This document shows positions 44,592 through 52,684 of a stretch of DNA of 64,000 bases, piece after piece; within the stretch, counting starts at the first letter, position 1; every line of letters starts with the position of its first letter. The stretch comes from Belliella aquatica. Its GTDB lineage: Bacteria; Bacteroidota; Bacteroidia; Cytophagales; Cyclobacteriaceae. The notes below the pieces were generated by a model that did not search any database, had not been told where the DNA came from, and was given only the letters and a program-made list of their open reading frames with translations. The stretch spans positions 124,001 through 188,000 of the forward strand of contig NZ_BMFD01000005.1 in the NCBI RefSeq assembly GCF_014637795.1, written 5' to 3'. Both the position numbers and the translations under genes were made by a program.

Positions 44592-44983
44592 GTGCAAGCT
44601 GGCTTGTCGCTGTTTCGTCTGACGAAAGAGAGGAAAGTCCGGGCAACATAGAGCGCCATACTTCCTAACGGGAAGGGGTCGAGTTGGTGACGACTTGGCT
44701 ACAGATAGTGCCACAGAAAATATACCGTCCGCCACGGCGGATAAGGGTGAAATGGTGAGGTAAGAGCTCACCGTCTTGATGGTGACATCAAGAGCAGGGT
44801 AAACCTTATGGGTTGAAAGACCAAATAGGTCCCGCACCAGATTCAATTCTGGAAAAGGCTGCTCGTCTTTCTGCGGGATGGGTAGGTTGATTGAGTCTGT
44901 TCGTGAGGGCAGATCTAGATAAATGACAAGTATTCCAATTGCTTTGCTATCGGAACACAGAACCCGGCTTATAGGCTTGCACT
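44592..44983 (+). ncRNA. rnpB: RNase P RNA component
   Basis: The catalytic RNA that matures tRNA 5' ends. Diagnostic conserved blocks are present in order: GAGGAAAGTCCGGGC near 44630, the GGTAA-type and GTGCCACAGAAA (P4) region, GGTAAACC in the 3' half, and ACACAGAACCCGGCTTATAGG near the end. The two ends pair as helix P1 (GTGCAAGC at 44592-44599 with GCTTGCAC at 44975-44982). A -7-like TTTCTTTG (44580-44587) sits just before it and a T-run follows at 44985. Ends are placed from P1. Confidence 0.95.
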
Positions 44984-45013
44984 CTTTTTCTTTTAAAATA
45001 TTAAAACAACAAT

Positions 45014-46174
45014 ATGCCAAAAATTCTAATTATTGACGATGAAAAGGTCATTAGGGCCACTTTAAAAGAAATTTTAGAATATGAAAAATACGAGATCTCT
45101 GAGGCACAAGATGGTGAAGAGGGTTGGAAAAAAATCCAAGAAGAAGACTACGATCTCGTCCTATGCGATATCAAAATGCCCAAAATGGATGGCATGGAGG
45201 TTTTAGAAAAAGTAGCCACCCTTGAGAAACAACCTCAATTTATCATGATATCGGCACACGGCTCTATTGAAACAGCTGTGGAAGCCACAAAAAAAGGGGC
45301 TTTTGATTTTGTCCCGAAGCCTCCCGATCTCAATCGCCTTTTGCTAACGGTAAGAAATGCCTTAGATAAAAAAGAGTTGGTGACGGAAACGAAGACGCTT
45401 AAGAAAAAACTTTCAAAAAAGCTGGATATGGTCGGAGAATCTGAACCTATCAAGCGCGTAAAAGAAACCATTGAAAAAGTAGCACCTACGGACGCAAGAG
45501 TTCTGATCACAGGTCCTAATGGAACAGGGAAAGAACTTGTGGCGCATTGGTTACACCAAAAAAGCAATCGAGCAACAGCACCATTCATTGCTGTCAATTG
45601 TGCTGCTATTCCAGCAGAATTGATAGAAAGTGAATTGTTTGGCCATGAAAAAGGTGCATTTACCTCAGCTATCAAACAGCGACAAGGTAAATTTGAGCAG
45701 GCTGATGGCGGAACATTGTTTTTGGATGAAATCGGAGATATGAGCTTATCTGCTCAAGCAAAAGTTTTAAGAGCACTTCAAGAACATAAAGTATCTCGCG
45801 TAGGTGGAGATAAAGACATCAAGGTAGATGTAAGAGTTTTGGCAGCGACAAACAAGGATTTGAAGAAGGAGATTGAAGAAGGAAAATTCAGAGAGGATCT
45901 TTATCATAGATTGAGCGTCATTTTAATCCAAGTTCCACCATTAAAAGACAGACAGGATGATATTCCACTCTTAGTAGATAGATTCTTAGATGATATTTCC
46001 AAGGAATATGGAACCGCCAAAAAAGATATCGATAAAAACGCGCTCACAAAACTTAAAGAATATCCTTGGACAGGAAATATTCGAGAGTTAAGAAATGTGG
46101 TCGAGAGATTGGTGATATTAGGCGAAAAAACAATTTGCGTTGAGGACATAAAAAAATATGCTGACTTTCAATAG
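45014..46174 (+). CDS. Sigma-54-dependent response regulator lacking a DNA-binding domain
   Basis: NtrC-type activator. Residues 1-120 form a receiver with the acidic pair D8-D9, phosphoacceptor D52 and the lysine in VPKPP. Residues about 138-380 are the AAA+ domain with Walker A GPNGTGKE (167-174), the sigma-54 contact loop GAFTSA (214-219), Walker B LFLDEIGD and the NIRELRNVVERL segment. The protein stops there at 386 residues; the usual Fis-type HTH of another 50-60 residues is missing. Its last codons lie inside a terminator hairpin. It may act without specific DNA binding, as FlrC/FleT-like exceptions do, or be truncated. Confidence 0.93.
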   Translation: MPKILIIDDEKVIRATLKEILEYEKYEISEAQDGEEGWKKIQEEDYDLVLCDIKMPKMDGMEVLEKVATLEKQPQFIMISAHGSIETAVEATKKGAFDFVPKPPDLNRLLLTVRNALDKKELVTETKTLKKKLSKKLDMVGESEPIKRVKETIEKVAPTDARVLITGPNGTGKELVAHWLHQKSNRATAPFIAVNCAAIPAELIESELFGHEKGAFTSAIKQRQGKFEQADGGTLFLDEIGDMSLSAQAKVLRALQEHKVSRVGGDKDIKVDVRVLAATNKDLKKEIEEGKFREDLYHRLSVILIQVPPLKDRQDDIPLLVDRFLDDISKEYGTAKKDIDKNALTKLKEYPWTGNIRELRNVVERLVILGEKTICVEDIKKYADFQ

Positions 46175-46187
46175 TCAGCATATTTTT
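46152..46187. terminator. Bidirectional terminator overlapping two gene ends
   Basis: A perfect 15-bp stem (46152-46166 with 46173-46187) with a 6-base loop. It covers the last codons and stop of the + strand activator and the stop codon of the small - strand lipoprotein gene. A/T runs flank both sides, so it can work in either direction. Confidence 0.8.
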
Positions 46188-46305
46188 AACCTCTAATTTC
46201 TTTCGCATCAAGCGCTTTGGCATAAGCTGGGCAAGGTCTGCTAGAAGCGCAAGAGCTTAAAGCCAAAATACCCACCGCCAAGATTGCAACGATTAATCTT
46301 TTCAT
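46186..46305 (-). CDS. 39-residue lipoprotein
   Basis: A short frame with ATG at 46305 and TAA at 46186-46188 encodes a protein that is mostly signal: MKRLIVAILAVGILALSSC with a clear lipobox (Cys 19), leaving a mature part of about 20 residues (ASSRPCPAYAKALDAKEIRG after the Cys). The mature part contains C-P-A-Y, a segment I associate with tiny Bacteroidota lipoproteins. The good lipobox and proper stop inside a shared terminator support a real gene; no function is known. Confidence 0.65.
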   Translation of the reverse strand: MKRLIVAILAVGILALSSCASSRPCPAYAKALDAKEIRG

Positions 46306-46359
46306 AGATTTATTTTTTAATAGATTCCAAATATGTTTTATTTTTTGAGCAATACAAAA

Positions 46360-47355
46360 TTAATTGATCATTAAGTTACAACCTCGAACATCACTGTTGT
46401 CAAATCGGCCCAATATTTCTAATTGCCCATGATCATCAAATCTTCCCAAATCTTGAGTTTCCAAAAAAGCACAGGAATGAAAGTTAGCTAAATCGATAAT
46501 ATTTATTCCACCTTGACTTCTTCCAGCCCATGAATATGGATCATTGACATCTCGTAACATAACGTGCATCGTATCGGGCAAAGTATATTTACCCTTGCCA
46601 ATAGAATATGCCTGTGACATCAACTCTGTCATGCCATATTCAGAATGAATTGATTCTTGGTGAAAAGCAGACTTTAAAACTTCATGAACTTCCTCTCGAA
46701 TCATTTCTTTCCTTCTGCCTTTCATTCCTCCTGTTTCCATGACGATTAGATTATCCATATTGGGGAAATTTAATCCACTTTCAGCAATATCTAATAAGGC
46801 AAAAGTGACTCCAAGAAGTAGTACTTTCTTCTTATCGCTTTTTAAGACTTGAAGTTTTGCCAACAATTCTTCATGATTGTAAAGATAGGTGCCAGAGTGA
46901 ATCGATTGTGATTGTTTTATGAAATACTCAGCCATACTGACCAAAGAACTCCCTGGTCGCTCCATGTATGCAGGCAAAAGTGCCAAAATATGAAAATCAG
47001 TAATCTTTCCGTAGACTTTTTCAAACTGATTCAAAGCATGTTTCAGGTAAAATTCTTCTGACCAAATATAATGCTTGCTTGTAATGGCTCCCGTTGTGCC
47101 ACTACTCGAATAAAATTGATCAAAGATTTCAGATTCACCAGTAACGACCTGATGATCTTTAAAAAACCTAATGGGCAGAAATGGAATATTTTGAATTTGA
47201 TCGATTTGAGAAGGATTGATTTTTCGAGCCTCTAAGTAAGCTTTATAAATCTTATTGTTTTCAGCTTGAAATTTAAAAAGCTCCAAAGCCTTTTCTTCAA
47301 AATTTTTTATTCTAGAATAAAGGATATCTTCAGAAAAACTTTTGAAATAATTCAT
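46360..47355 (-). CDS. LuxE/PaaK-like acyl-protein synthetase
   Basis: About 331 residues starting at the ATG at 47355 (MNYFKSFSED); the longer frame opens with TTG. The LuxE-type signature is visible: F-L-P-I-R-F-F-K, then SSSGTTGAITSKHYIW, the mid-region METGGMKGRRKEMIREEVH, SIHSEYGMTELMSQAY and the C-terminal D-L-G-R-F-D-x-x-G-x-L-E-I-L-G-R. Enzymes of this group activate acids as acyl-AMP and pass them to a protein or carrier. No LuxC/D partner is nearby, so bioluminescence is not implied; the substrate is unknown. Confidence 0.85.
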   Translation of the reverse strand: MNYFKSFSEDILYSRIKNFEEKALELFKFQAENNKIYKAYLEARKINPSQIDQIQNIPFLPIRFFKDHQVVTGESEIFDQFYSSSGTTGAITSKHYIWSEEFYLKHALNQFEKVYGKITDFHILALLPAYMERPGSSLVSMAEYFIKQSQSIHSGTYLYNHEELLAKLQVLKSDKKKVLLLGVTFALLDIAESGLNFPNMDNLIVMETGGMKGRRKEMIREEVHEVLKSAFHQESIHSEYGMTELMSQAYSIGKGKYTLPDTMHVMLRDVNDPYSWAGRSQGGINIIDLANFHSCAFLETQDLGRFDDHGQLEILGRFDNSDVRGCNLMIN

Positions 47356-47426
47356 CGTTTTATAATTTGTCTTGACAAAATTAAGCAATTTTACCTCAGA
47401 AGACTTTACCGAAATTTAATTGTCGC

Positions 47427-48101
47427 ATGAATAGTGTTAAATATTTGCTTCACATTCTATTGTTCGCAACACTTGCTAGTGCTTGTATCAGCCCTCCTGA
47501 CGATTTTCCTTCCGTTCCCGAGATAACGTTTGAAGATCTAAGATTTGTCAATACCTCAGGGGCCGACTCTCTTAAAGTGAAAATTGGTTTTAGAGATGCA
47601 GAAGGTGATTTAGGTTTAAATCCTACTGACATCAACGAGCCCTTCAATGCCTTAAATTTCAGACGAAATCCCGATGGATCGGTAATCACTTTTAGCAATA
47701 GACCCCCTGCTGCTCCTAATTACAACCCAATAGATTGGGCTATCAATCCATTGATTGGCAACACTGTAGTAAACGATACGGTTTGGGTCGAACAGAATCC
47801 AAATCATAATAATATATTCGTTAGATTTTTTATCAAAAGAAATGGTACGTTCACAGAATTCCGTTGGCAAGATCCACCTTTCTTCACCACATTTAATGGT
47901 AGATTCCCAAGGATTCTTAGCGCTAATCGAACTCAAGCTATTGAGGGATCTATTGAATATGCCATGCTTTCCTTTGGATGGCAGTCCATATTCAGAAATG
48001 ATACCATTCGAATAGATGTAGAAATTCAAGATCGCGCTCTCAACAGGAGTAACACTGTTTCGAGTCCCGAATTAACATTGAGTCAAATTTCGGGAGGATG
48101 A
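47427..48101 (+). CDS. Lipoprotein of unknown function
   Basis: The 224-residue protein has a lipoprotein signal (LLFATLASAC, Cys 20) and a soluble region rich in Asn, Pro and aromatic residues (KIGFRDAEGDLGLNPTDI ... VRFFIKRNGTFTEFRW ... IRIDVEIQDRALNRSNTV). The D-x-E-G-D-L-G and the closing I-x-V-E-I-x-D-x-A-x-N patterns resemble immunoglobulin-like surface proteins of Bacteroidota. I do not recognise a named family. A terminator follows it. Confidence 0.75.
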   Translation: MNSVKYLLHILLFATLASACISPPDDFPSVPEITFEDLRFVNTSGADSLKVKIGFRDAEGDLGLNPTDINEPFNALNFRRNPDGSVITFSNRPPAAPNYNPIDWAINPLIGNTVVNDTVWVEQNPNHNNIFVRFFIKRNGTFTEFRWQDPPFFTTFNGRFPRILSANRTQAIEGSIEYAMLSFGWQSIFRNDTIRIDVEIQDRALNRSNTVSSPELTLSQISGG

Positions 48102-48122
48102 AAAATTTAAAACAAGAATTCT

Positions 48123-48164
48123 AAGCCAATATATAGTTTAAACCACTATTTATTGGCTTTTTTC
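48123..48164 (+). terminator. Intrinsic terminator after the lipoprotein gene
   Basis: A 15-base-armed stem with one mismatch (48123-48137 with 48144-48158 approximately) followed by a T-run. Confidence 0.85.
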
Positions 48165-48238
48165 ATTTTTTGGAAAGGTCTTTGATGATAATGTTTTATT
48201 ACTAAACCAATATTTCATTTATTCAAAATTATTCACGT

Positions 48239-48799
48239 ATGAAAAAATCAATATTTTTAACCGCATTACTAGTTTTGGTAGGGTTTTCTGTATCATTTGC
48301 CCAAGGCATAAATTTTGGACTTAAAGGAGGAGCCAATATTTCTAATTTTGAAGGAAGTTCACAAAACTTCAATTCAGAAAGTATCACGAGCTACCACGCA
48401 GGATTGTTCCTAGAATTTGGATTATCAGACAGGATATCAATTCAGCCAGAGTTATTGTATTCTACAGTTGGAGCTAATATGACTTTCGACGGAGCAGCTG
48501 AAGATTTCAGAAATGAATTAGGTTATATTTCAATCCCTCTATTAGCAAGGATTTACTTGATACCAAATAGATTAAGCTTGGACCTTGGTCCGCAGATCTC
48601 TTATTTGATGAATGAGTCTGAAAATGTGAACATTACCGAGTCAAACACATTCGATTTCGCAGTCACAGGAGGACTAACCTTACAAGTAATCGGTCCTTTG
48701 TTTATCCAAGGAAGATATAATCTTGGACTGACAGACGTCAAACCTGATGCAGAAGTAACGAATAGAGTACTTCAACTTTCAGCTGGTCTACGATTCTAA
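48239..48799 (+). CDS. Outer-membrane beta-barrel protein (porin/PorT-like family)
   Basis: The 186-residue protein has a signal peptide ending SFAQG and an eight-strand barrel pattern: GLKGGANISNFEG, YHAGLFLEFGLSDRISIQPELLYS, YISIPLLARIYL, SLDLGPQISYLM, FAVTGGLTLQVIGPLFIQGRYNLGL and the C-terminal RVLQLSAGLRF ending in Phe. This is the common Bacteroidota small outer-membrane protein family. Cargo or role is unknown. Confidence 0.9.
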   Translation: MKKSIFLTALLVLVGFSVSFAQGINFGLKGGANISNFEGSSQNFNSESITSYHAGLFLEFGLSDRISIQPELLYSTVGANMTFDGAAEDFRNELGYISIPLLARIYLIPNRLSLDLGPQISYLMNESENVNITESNTFDFAVTGGLTLQVIGPLFIQGRYNLGLTDVKPDAEVTNRVLQLSAGLRF

Positions 48800-48819
48800 T
48801 ATTTGCATTCTGAAAAATT

Positions 48820-48843
48820 CAAAAGTTCCTTCGGGAACTTTTG
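48820..48843 (+). terminator. Intrinsic terminator after the barrel protein gene
   Basis: Perfect 9-bp stem AAAAGTTCC / GGAACTTTT with a TTCG tetraloop; the T-run is short. Confidence 0.8.
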
Positions 48844-48937
48844 GCGTTTAAAGCAAACCCATTTAAGTTAAGGAAATTATTTCTTAACAAATGAGGTTAT
48901 ATCAATTGAATAGTTTTTTTGAACATAAACCAATTTT

Positions 48938-50578
48938 ATGAAAGCATCAGATCTTTTTGTCAAAGCATTAGAAAATGAAGGCGTAGAATATATTTTCGCC
49001 GTACCTGGAGAAGAGAATTTAGACCTTCTTCAATCACTTAAAAAATCATCTATCAAACTGATCCTGAATCGTCACGAGCAAGGCGCTGGATTTATGGCAG
49101 CTACTTACGGTAGACTTACTGGGAAACCTGGAGTCTGTATGGCAACCTTAGGCCCAGGAGCAACCAATCTAGTAACTCCAGCTGCTTACGCTCAACTCGG
49201 TGGAATGCCAATGATGATGATTACAGGACAGAAACCAATTAAAAAAAGTAAGCAGGCTAGATTTCAAATCATCGATGTGGTAGACATGATGAGACCTGTC
49301 ACCAAATACACCAAACAAATCGTCAATAGCAATAACATCGCTTCCCAAGTAAGAGAGGCTTTTAGGATTGCTATTGAAGAAAAACCGGGAACTGTTCATC
49401 TAGAATTTCCAGAAGACATAGCTCAAGAGGATTGTGATGACACGATATTTGAGGTAACTGGACATATCATCCCCAATCCAGATGAACTAGCGATTGATAA
49501 AGCAGTAGAGATGATTCAATCTTCCAAAATGCCACTTTTATTGATCGGTGCCGGAGCAAATAGGAAAGTCACTTGTGATGCTTTGAAAAGGTTTGTAGAT
49601 CACTCAGGTATCTACTTTTTCAATACACAGATGGGCAAAGGAGTCATAGACGAAAGACATCCAAAATATCTGGGGACAGCAGCCCTTTCAAGCAATGATT
49701 TTCTTCATGCAGCCATTGAAGCTGCTGATTTGATCGTCAATGTAGGGCATGATGTAATCGAAAAGCCACCATTTTTTATGAAACAAGGCGGAAAAAAAGT
49801 CATTCATGTGAATTTTTCTCCCGCAGAAGTTGACCCTGTCTATTTTCCTCAACTCAATGTGGTAGGCGATATCACAAGTGCAGTCAATAAGATTACTGCG
49901 CAACTCGAACCACAGGATCACTGGGATTTTAATTTCTTCAAAAAAGTAAAGGAAGAAGTTTCATCGCATCTGAGCAAATATTTTGAAGATGAGAGATTTC
50001 CGATGCTTCCTCAAAGATTAGTCAATCTCTTGAGAAATAAATTAGCCTCTGAAGATATCATCACATTAGATAATGGAGTCTATAAGCTTTGGTTTGCTCG
50101 AAATTACATTTGTCATCAACCAAACACTTTAATTCTTGACAATGCACTTGCCTCAATGGGAGCCGGTTTACCCTCTGCCATGATGGTAAAAATATTAAAC
50201 CCAAATAAAAGAGTCGTTTCTGTTTGCGGAGATGGTGGTTTTATGATGAATTCACAAGAAATGGAGACTGCTGTAAGACTGAATCTTAATCTTACTGTAA
50301 TCATTTTGAATGATTCGGCTTATGGCATGATCAAGTGGAAACAGGAGGACATGGGCTTTGACAATTTCGGTTTGGATTATAAAAACCCTGATTTTGTCAA
50401 ATATGCAGAAAGCTATGGAGCTAACGGCTACAGACCTGAAAGTGATCAGGATTTTCAAAGAATCTTAGACCATTGTCTAAATTCAGATGGTGTTCATTTG
50501 ATAGACCTTCCAGTGGATTATTCGCTGAATCATCCCATCCTTAATGTTATGTTAAAAGAAAAAGTAAACAACCTATGA
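48938..50578 (+). CDS. Thiamine-diphosphate enzyme, acetolactate synthase large-subunit type
   Basis: The 546 residues comprise the three domains of this family: N-terminal PYR domain with catalytic Glu in LNRHEQGAGFMA (E47), a central domain, and a C-terminal ThDP-binding domain with GDGGFMMNSQE and LNDSAYGMIKWK. Annotation as acetolactate synthase is conventional, but no regulatory small subunit or other branched-chain amino-acid gene is near. It overlaps the aldehyde dehydrogenase gene by four bases. A 2-oxoacid decarboxylase or catabolic synthase role is equally possible. Confidence 0.85.
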   Translation: MKASDLFVKALENEGVEYIFAVPGEENLDLLQSLKKSSIKLILNRHEQGAGFMAATYGRLTGKPGVCMATLGPGATNLVTPAAYAQLGGMPMMMITGQKPIKKSKQARFQIIDVVDMMRPVTKYTKQIVNSNNIASQVREAFRIAIEEKPGTVHLEFPEDIAQEDCDDTIFEVTGHIIPNPDELAIDKAVEMIQSSKMPLLLIGAGANRKVTCDALKRFVDHSGIYFFNTQMGKGVIDERHPKYLGTAALSSNDFLHAAIEAADLIVNVGHDVIEKPPFFMKQGGKKVIHVNFSPAEVDPVYFPQLNVVGDITSAVNKITAQLEPQDHWDFNFFKKVKEEVSSHLSKYFEDERFPMLPQRLVNLLRNKLASEDIITLDNGVYKLWFARNYICHQPNTLILDNALASMGAGLPSAMMVKILNPNKRVVSVCGDGGFMMNSQEMETAVRLNLNLTVIILNDSAYGMIKWKQEDMGFDNFGLDYKNPDFVKYAESYGANGYRPESDQDFQRILDHCLNSDGVHLIDLPVDYSLNHPILNVMLKEKVNNL

Positions 50579-51975
50579 GCAATACAACCACGCTAAAAGT
50601 ATATAACCCATACAATCAAAAACTGATCAAAGAAATCCCTAAAATGGGCAAAAAAGAAGTGCTGAAAGCACTGGAAATTGCCTATGATCTTTTTCAGGAT
50701 AGAAAAAATTGGATCCCTGCTTTCAAAAAAATTGAAATCTTGGAGAAAGTCCAGGAAATCATGAAAAGCAAAATTGAAGAACTTACAAAAACGGCAGCAG
50801 AAGAAGGTGGAAAACCGTACCAAGATTCTAAAGTGGAAGTTCTGCGTGCCATCAATGGAGTAAAATTAGCCGCTCAAGAAATTAGCCAACTTGCGGGAAA
50901 ACAAATCCCAATGGGTTTGACTGAGGCTTCCATCAATAGAATTGCTTTTACGACACGAGAACCAATCGGAGTGGTAGCTTCCATATCTGCTTTTAATCAT
51001 CCACTAAACTTGATCATTCATCAAACAGTAACCGCTTTTGCAGCAGGATGTCCAGTTATTGTGAAACCTGCATCTACTACTCCGCTTTCTTGCTTGGCCT
51101 TTATTGAAATTTTAAAAGAAGCCGGCGTTCCTGAAGGATGGGTACAATCGATTCTTACAGATAATGAATCCGCAGAAGCTTTAGTCACAGACAAACGAGT
51201 GAATTTTCTTTCCTTTATCGGATCGGCCAAAGTTGGGTGGTATCTGAAATCAAAAGTAGCAGATGGTACCCGTGTGGCGATGGAACATGGTGGAGCGGCA
51301 CCTGTAATTGTAGAAAAAGATGCAGTTTTAGAAGATATGATTCCTGCACTGACAAAGGGAGGATTCTATCATGCAGGACAAGTTTGTGTTTCTGTACAGA
51401 AAGTTTTTGTTCATGAAGACATTGCCAGAGATGTGGCTGAGAAAATTGCTACAGAGGCCAAAAAATTAGTTGTTGGTGATCCTTTGGACAAAAATACAGA
51501 AGTTGGTCCATTGATTTTACCTAAAGAAGTTGATCGAATTGAAAAATGGGTGAATGAAGCCAAAGAAAGTGGTGCTGAAGTCCTTTGTGGTGGAAAAAGA
51601 ATATCCGACACCTGTTTCGAACCAACCGTCTTATGGAATCCTTCGCAAGATGTTTCAGTATCCAAGGAAGAGATTTTTGGTCCCGTGGTTTGTATTTATC
51701 CTTACAGCGATAGAGAAAAAGCGATCGAGCTTGCAAACGCACTCCCCTATCATTTCCAAGCGGCAGTCTTTACGCAAGAATTGGAAATAGCTCTAGACAC
51801 CGTTCAAAAACTCAATGCAACAGCAGTCATGGTCAATGACCACACGGCATTCCGAGTAGATTGGATGCCATTCGGCGGTAGAGATGCTTCAGGTGAAGGC
51901 ATGGGAGGAATCCCCTACTCTATGCACGAAATGACAAGAGAAAAATTGATGGTGATTAAAAGTAAATTATTATAA
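50575..51975 (+). CDS. Aldehyde dehydrogenase family protein
   Basis: NAD(P)-dependent oxidation of an aldehyde to an acid or activated acid. The 466 residues show the cofactor segment SISAFNHPLN, VIVKPAST, FIGSAKVGW, the general base E237 (MEHGGAAP) and the catalytic C271 (AGQVCVSVQ), with EIFGPVV and the PFGGRDASGEGMGG end. The close coupling to the ThDP enzyme suggests that the aldehyde comes from that reaction. The precise aldehyde is not evident. Confidence 0.92.
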   Translation: MSNTTTLKVYNPYNQKLIKEIPKMGKKEVLKALEIAYDLFQDRKNWIPAFKKIEILEKVQEIMKSKIEELTKTAAEEGGKPYQDSKVEVLRAINGVKLAAQEISQLAGKQIPMGLTEASINRIAFTTREPIGVVASISAFNHPLNLIIHQTVTAFAAGCPVIVKPASTTPLSCLAFIEILKEAGVPEGWVQSILTDNESAEALVTDKRVNFLSFIGSAKVGWYLKSKVADGTRVAMEHGGAAPVIVEKDAVLEDMIPALTKGGFYHAGQVCVSVQKVFVHEDIARDVAEKIATEAKKLVVGDPLDKNTEVGPLILPKEVDRIEKWVNEAKESGAEVLCGGKRISDTCFEPTVLWNPSQDVSVSKEEIFGPVVCIYPYSDREKAIELANALPYHFQAAVFTQELEIALDTVQKLNATAVMVNDHTAFRVDWMPFGGRDASGEGMGGIPYSMHEMTREKLMVIKSKLL

Positions 51976-51976
51976 T

Positions 51977-52261
51977 ATGACAAATATCAAACATGAAAAA
52001 TCTGAGAATAAAGGTCAGTTCACACTCATCATTGAAAATAAGGAAATCGGATTGATGACTTATTCATTATCAGGTAATCAAAAGATGATTATAGAACATA
52101 CTGAGGTTAGTCCTGATTATAAAGGAGAAGGCCTTGGAGAAAAATTGGTTTATGAAGCAGTAGATTATGCAAGAAAGGAAAAGCTCAAAATCTCTCCTCA
52201 CTGTGGCTTTGCAAAGCGCATTTTTACAAAAAATGAGGAAATTCAAGACGTTATAACTTAA
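51977..52261 (+). CDS. Small GNAT-family N-acetyltransferase (YjdJ/DUF-type)
   Basis: A 94-residue protein with the short GNAT fold: a strand pair (FTLIIENKEIGLMTYSLSGNQKMIIEHTEV), the acetyl-CoA loop PDYKGEGLGEKLV and a helix ending KISPHCGFAKRIFTKN. These minimal acetyltransferases (related to YjdJ and human GTLF3B) have few known substrates. It starts one base after the aldehyde dehydrogenase stop, so it belongs to that operon. Confidence 0.88.
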   Translation: MTNIKHEKSENKGQFTLIIENKEIGLMTYSLSGNQKMIIEHTEVSPDYKGEGLGEKLVYEAVDYARKEKLKISPHCGFAKRIFTKNEEIQDVIT

Positions 52262-52270
52262 ATTACACAT

Positions 52271-52684
52271 ATGAAGGAATATTCAAATGGAGAAGTCACA
52301 ATAACATGGGAACCTGAGAAATGTGTTCATTCAGGTGTCTGCGTCAAGGGACTTGGCAAGGTTTTCCAACCTAAAGAAAAGCCATGGATAAAAATCGATG
52401 CTGCCTCAAGTGATGTGCTTGTAGAACAAGTGAAAAAATGTCCGACTGGTGCACTAGGTTATTATTCGGATGATGATTCAAAGAAAATTGAAACAGATTC
52501 ACAAGAGCAAATTGTTGAAATTATACCAAACGGCCCTTTGATGGTATATGGAAATATTGAAGTGAAATTTGCAGATGGCCGTAAAGAACAAATAAGCAAA
52601 TCTTCTGCATTCTGCAGATGTGGGTCTTCCCAGAAAAAGCCATTTTGTGATGGTACACATAAAAAGATTAGCTTTGAAGGCTAA
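52271..52684 (+). CDS. Fused single-cluster ferredoxin-like (Fer4_19) and CDGSH protein
   Basis: The 137-residue protein has two metal modules. The N-terminal part has C18, C24 and C57 (EKCVHSGVC ... KKCPTGALGY), the divergent ferredoxin YjdI/Fer4_19 type. The C-terminal part is a CDGSH 2Fe-2S site with C115, C117, C126 and H130 (FCRCGSSQKKPFCDGTH). Both types occur as separate proteins elsewhere. The redox partner may be one of the operon enzymes, but this is inference. The next gene starts at the following base. Confidence 0.9.
   Translation: MKEYSNGEVTITWEPEKCVHSGVCVKGLGKVFQPKEKPWIKIDAASSDVLVEQVKKCPTGALGYYSDDDSKKIETDSQEQIVEIIPNGPLMVYGNIEVKFADGRKEQISKSSAFCRCGSSQKKPFCDGTHKKISFEG

Noticed and set aside
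44472-45020. A 182-codon minus-strand frame overlapping the RNase P RNA gene
   Set aside because: It lies antisense to rnpB, whose conserved blocks and P1 pairing explain the sequence; the predicted protein has no recognisable domain.
45235-45675. A 146-codon minus-strand frame inside the sigma-54 activator gene
   Set aside because: It is antisense to the receiver and AAA+ coding region, including Walker A, and shows no family signature.
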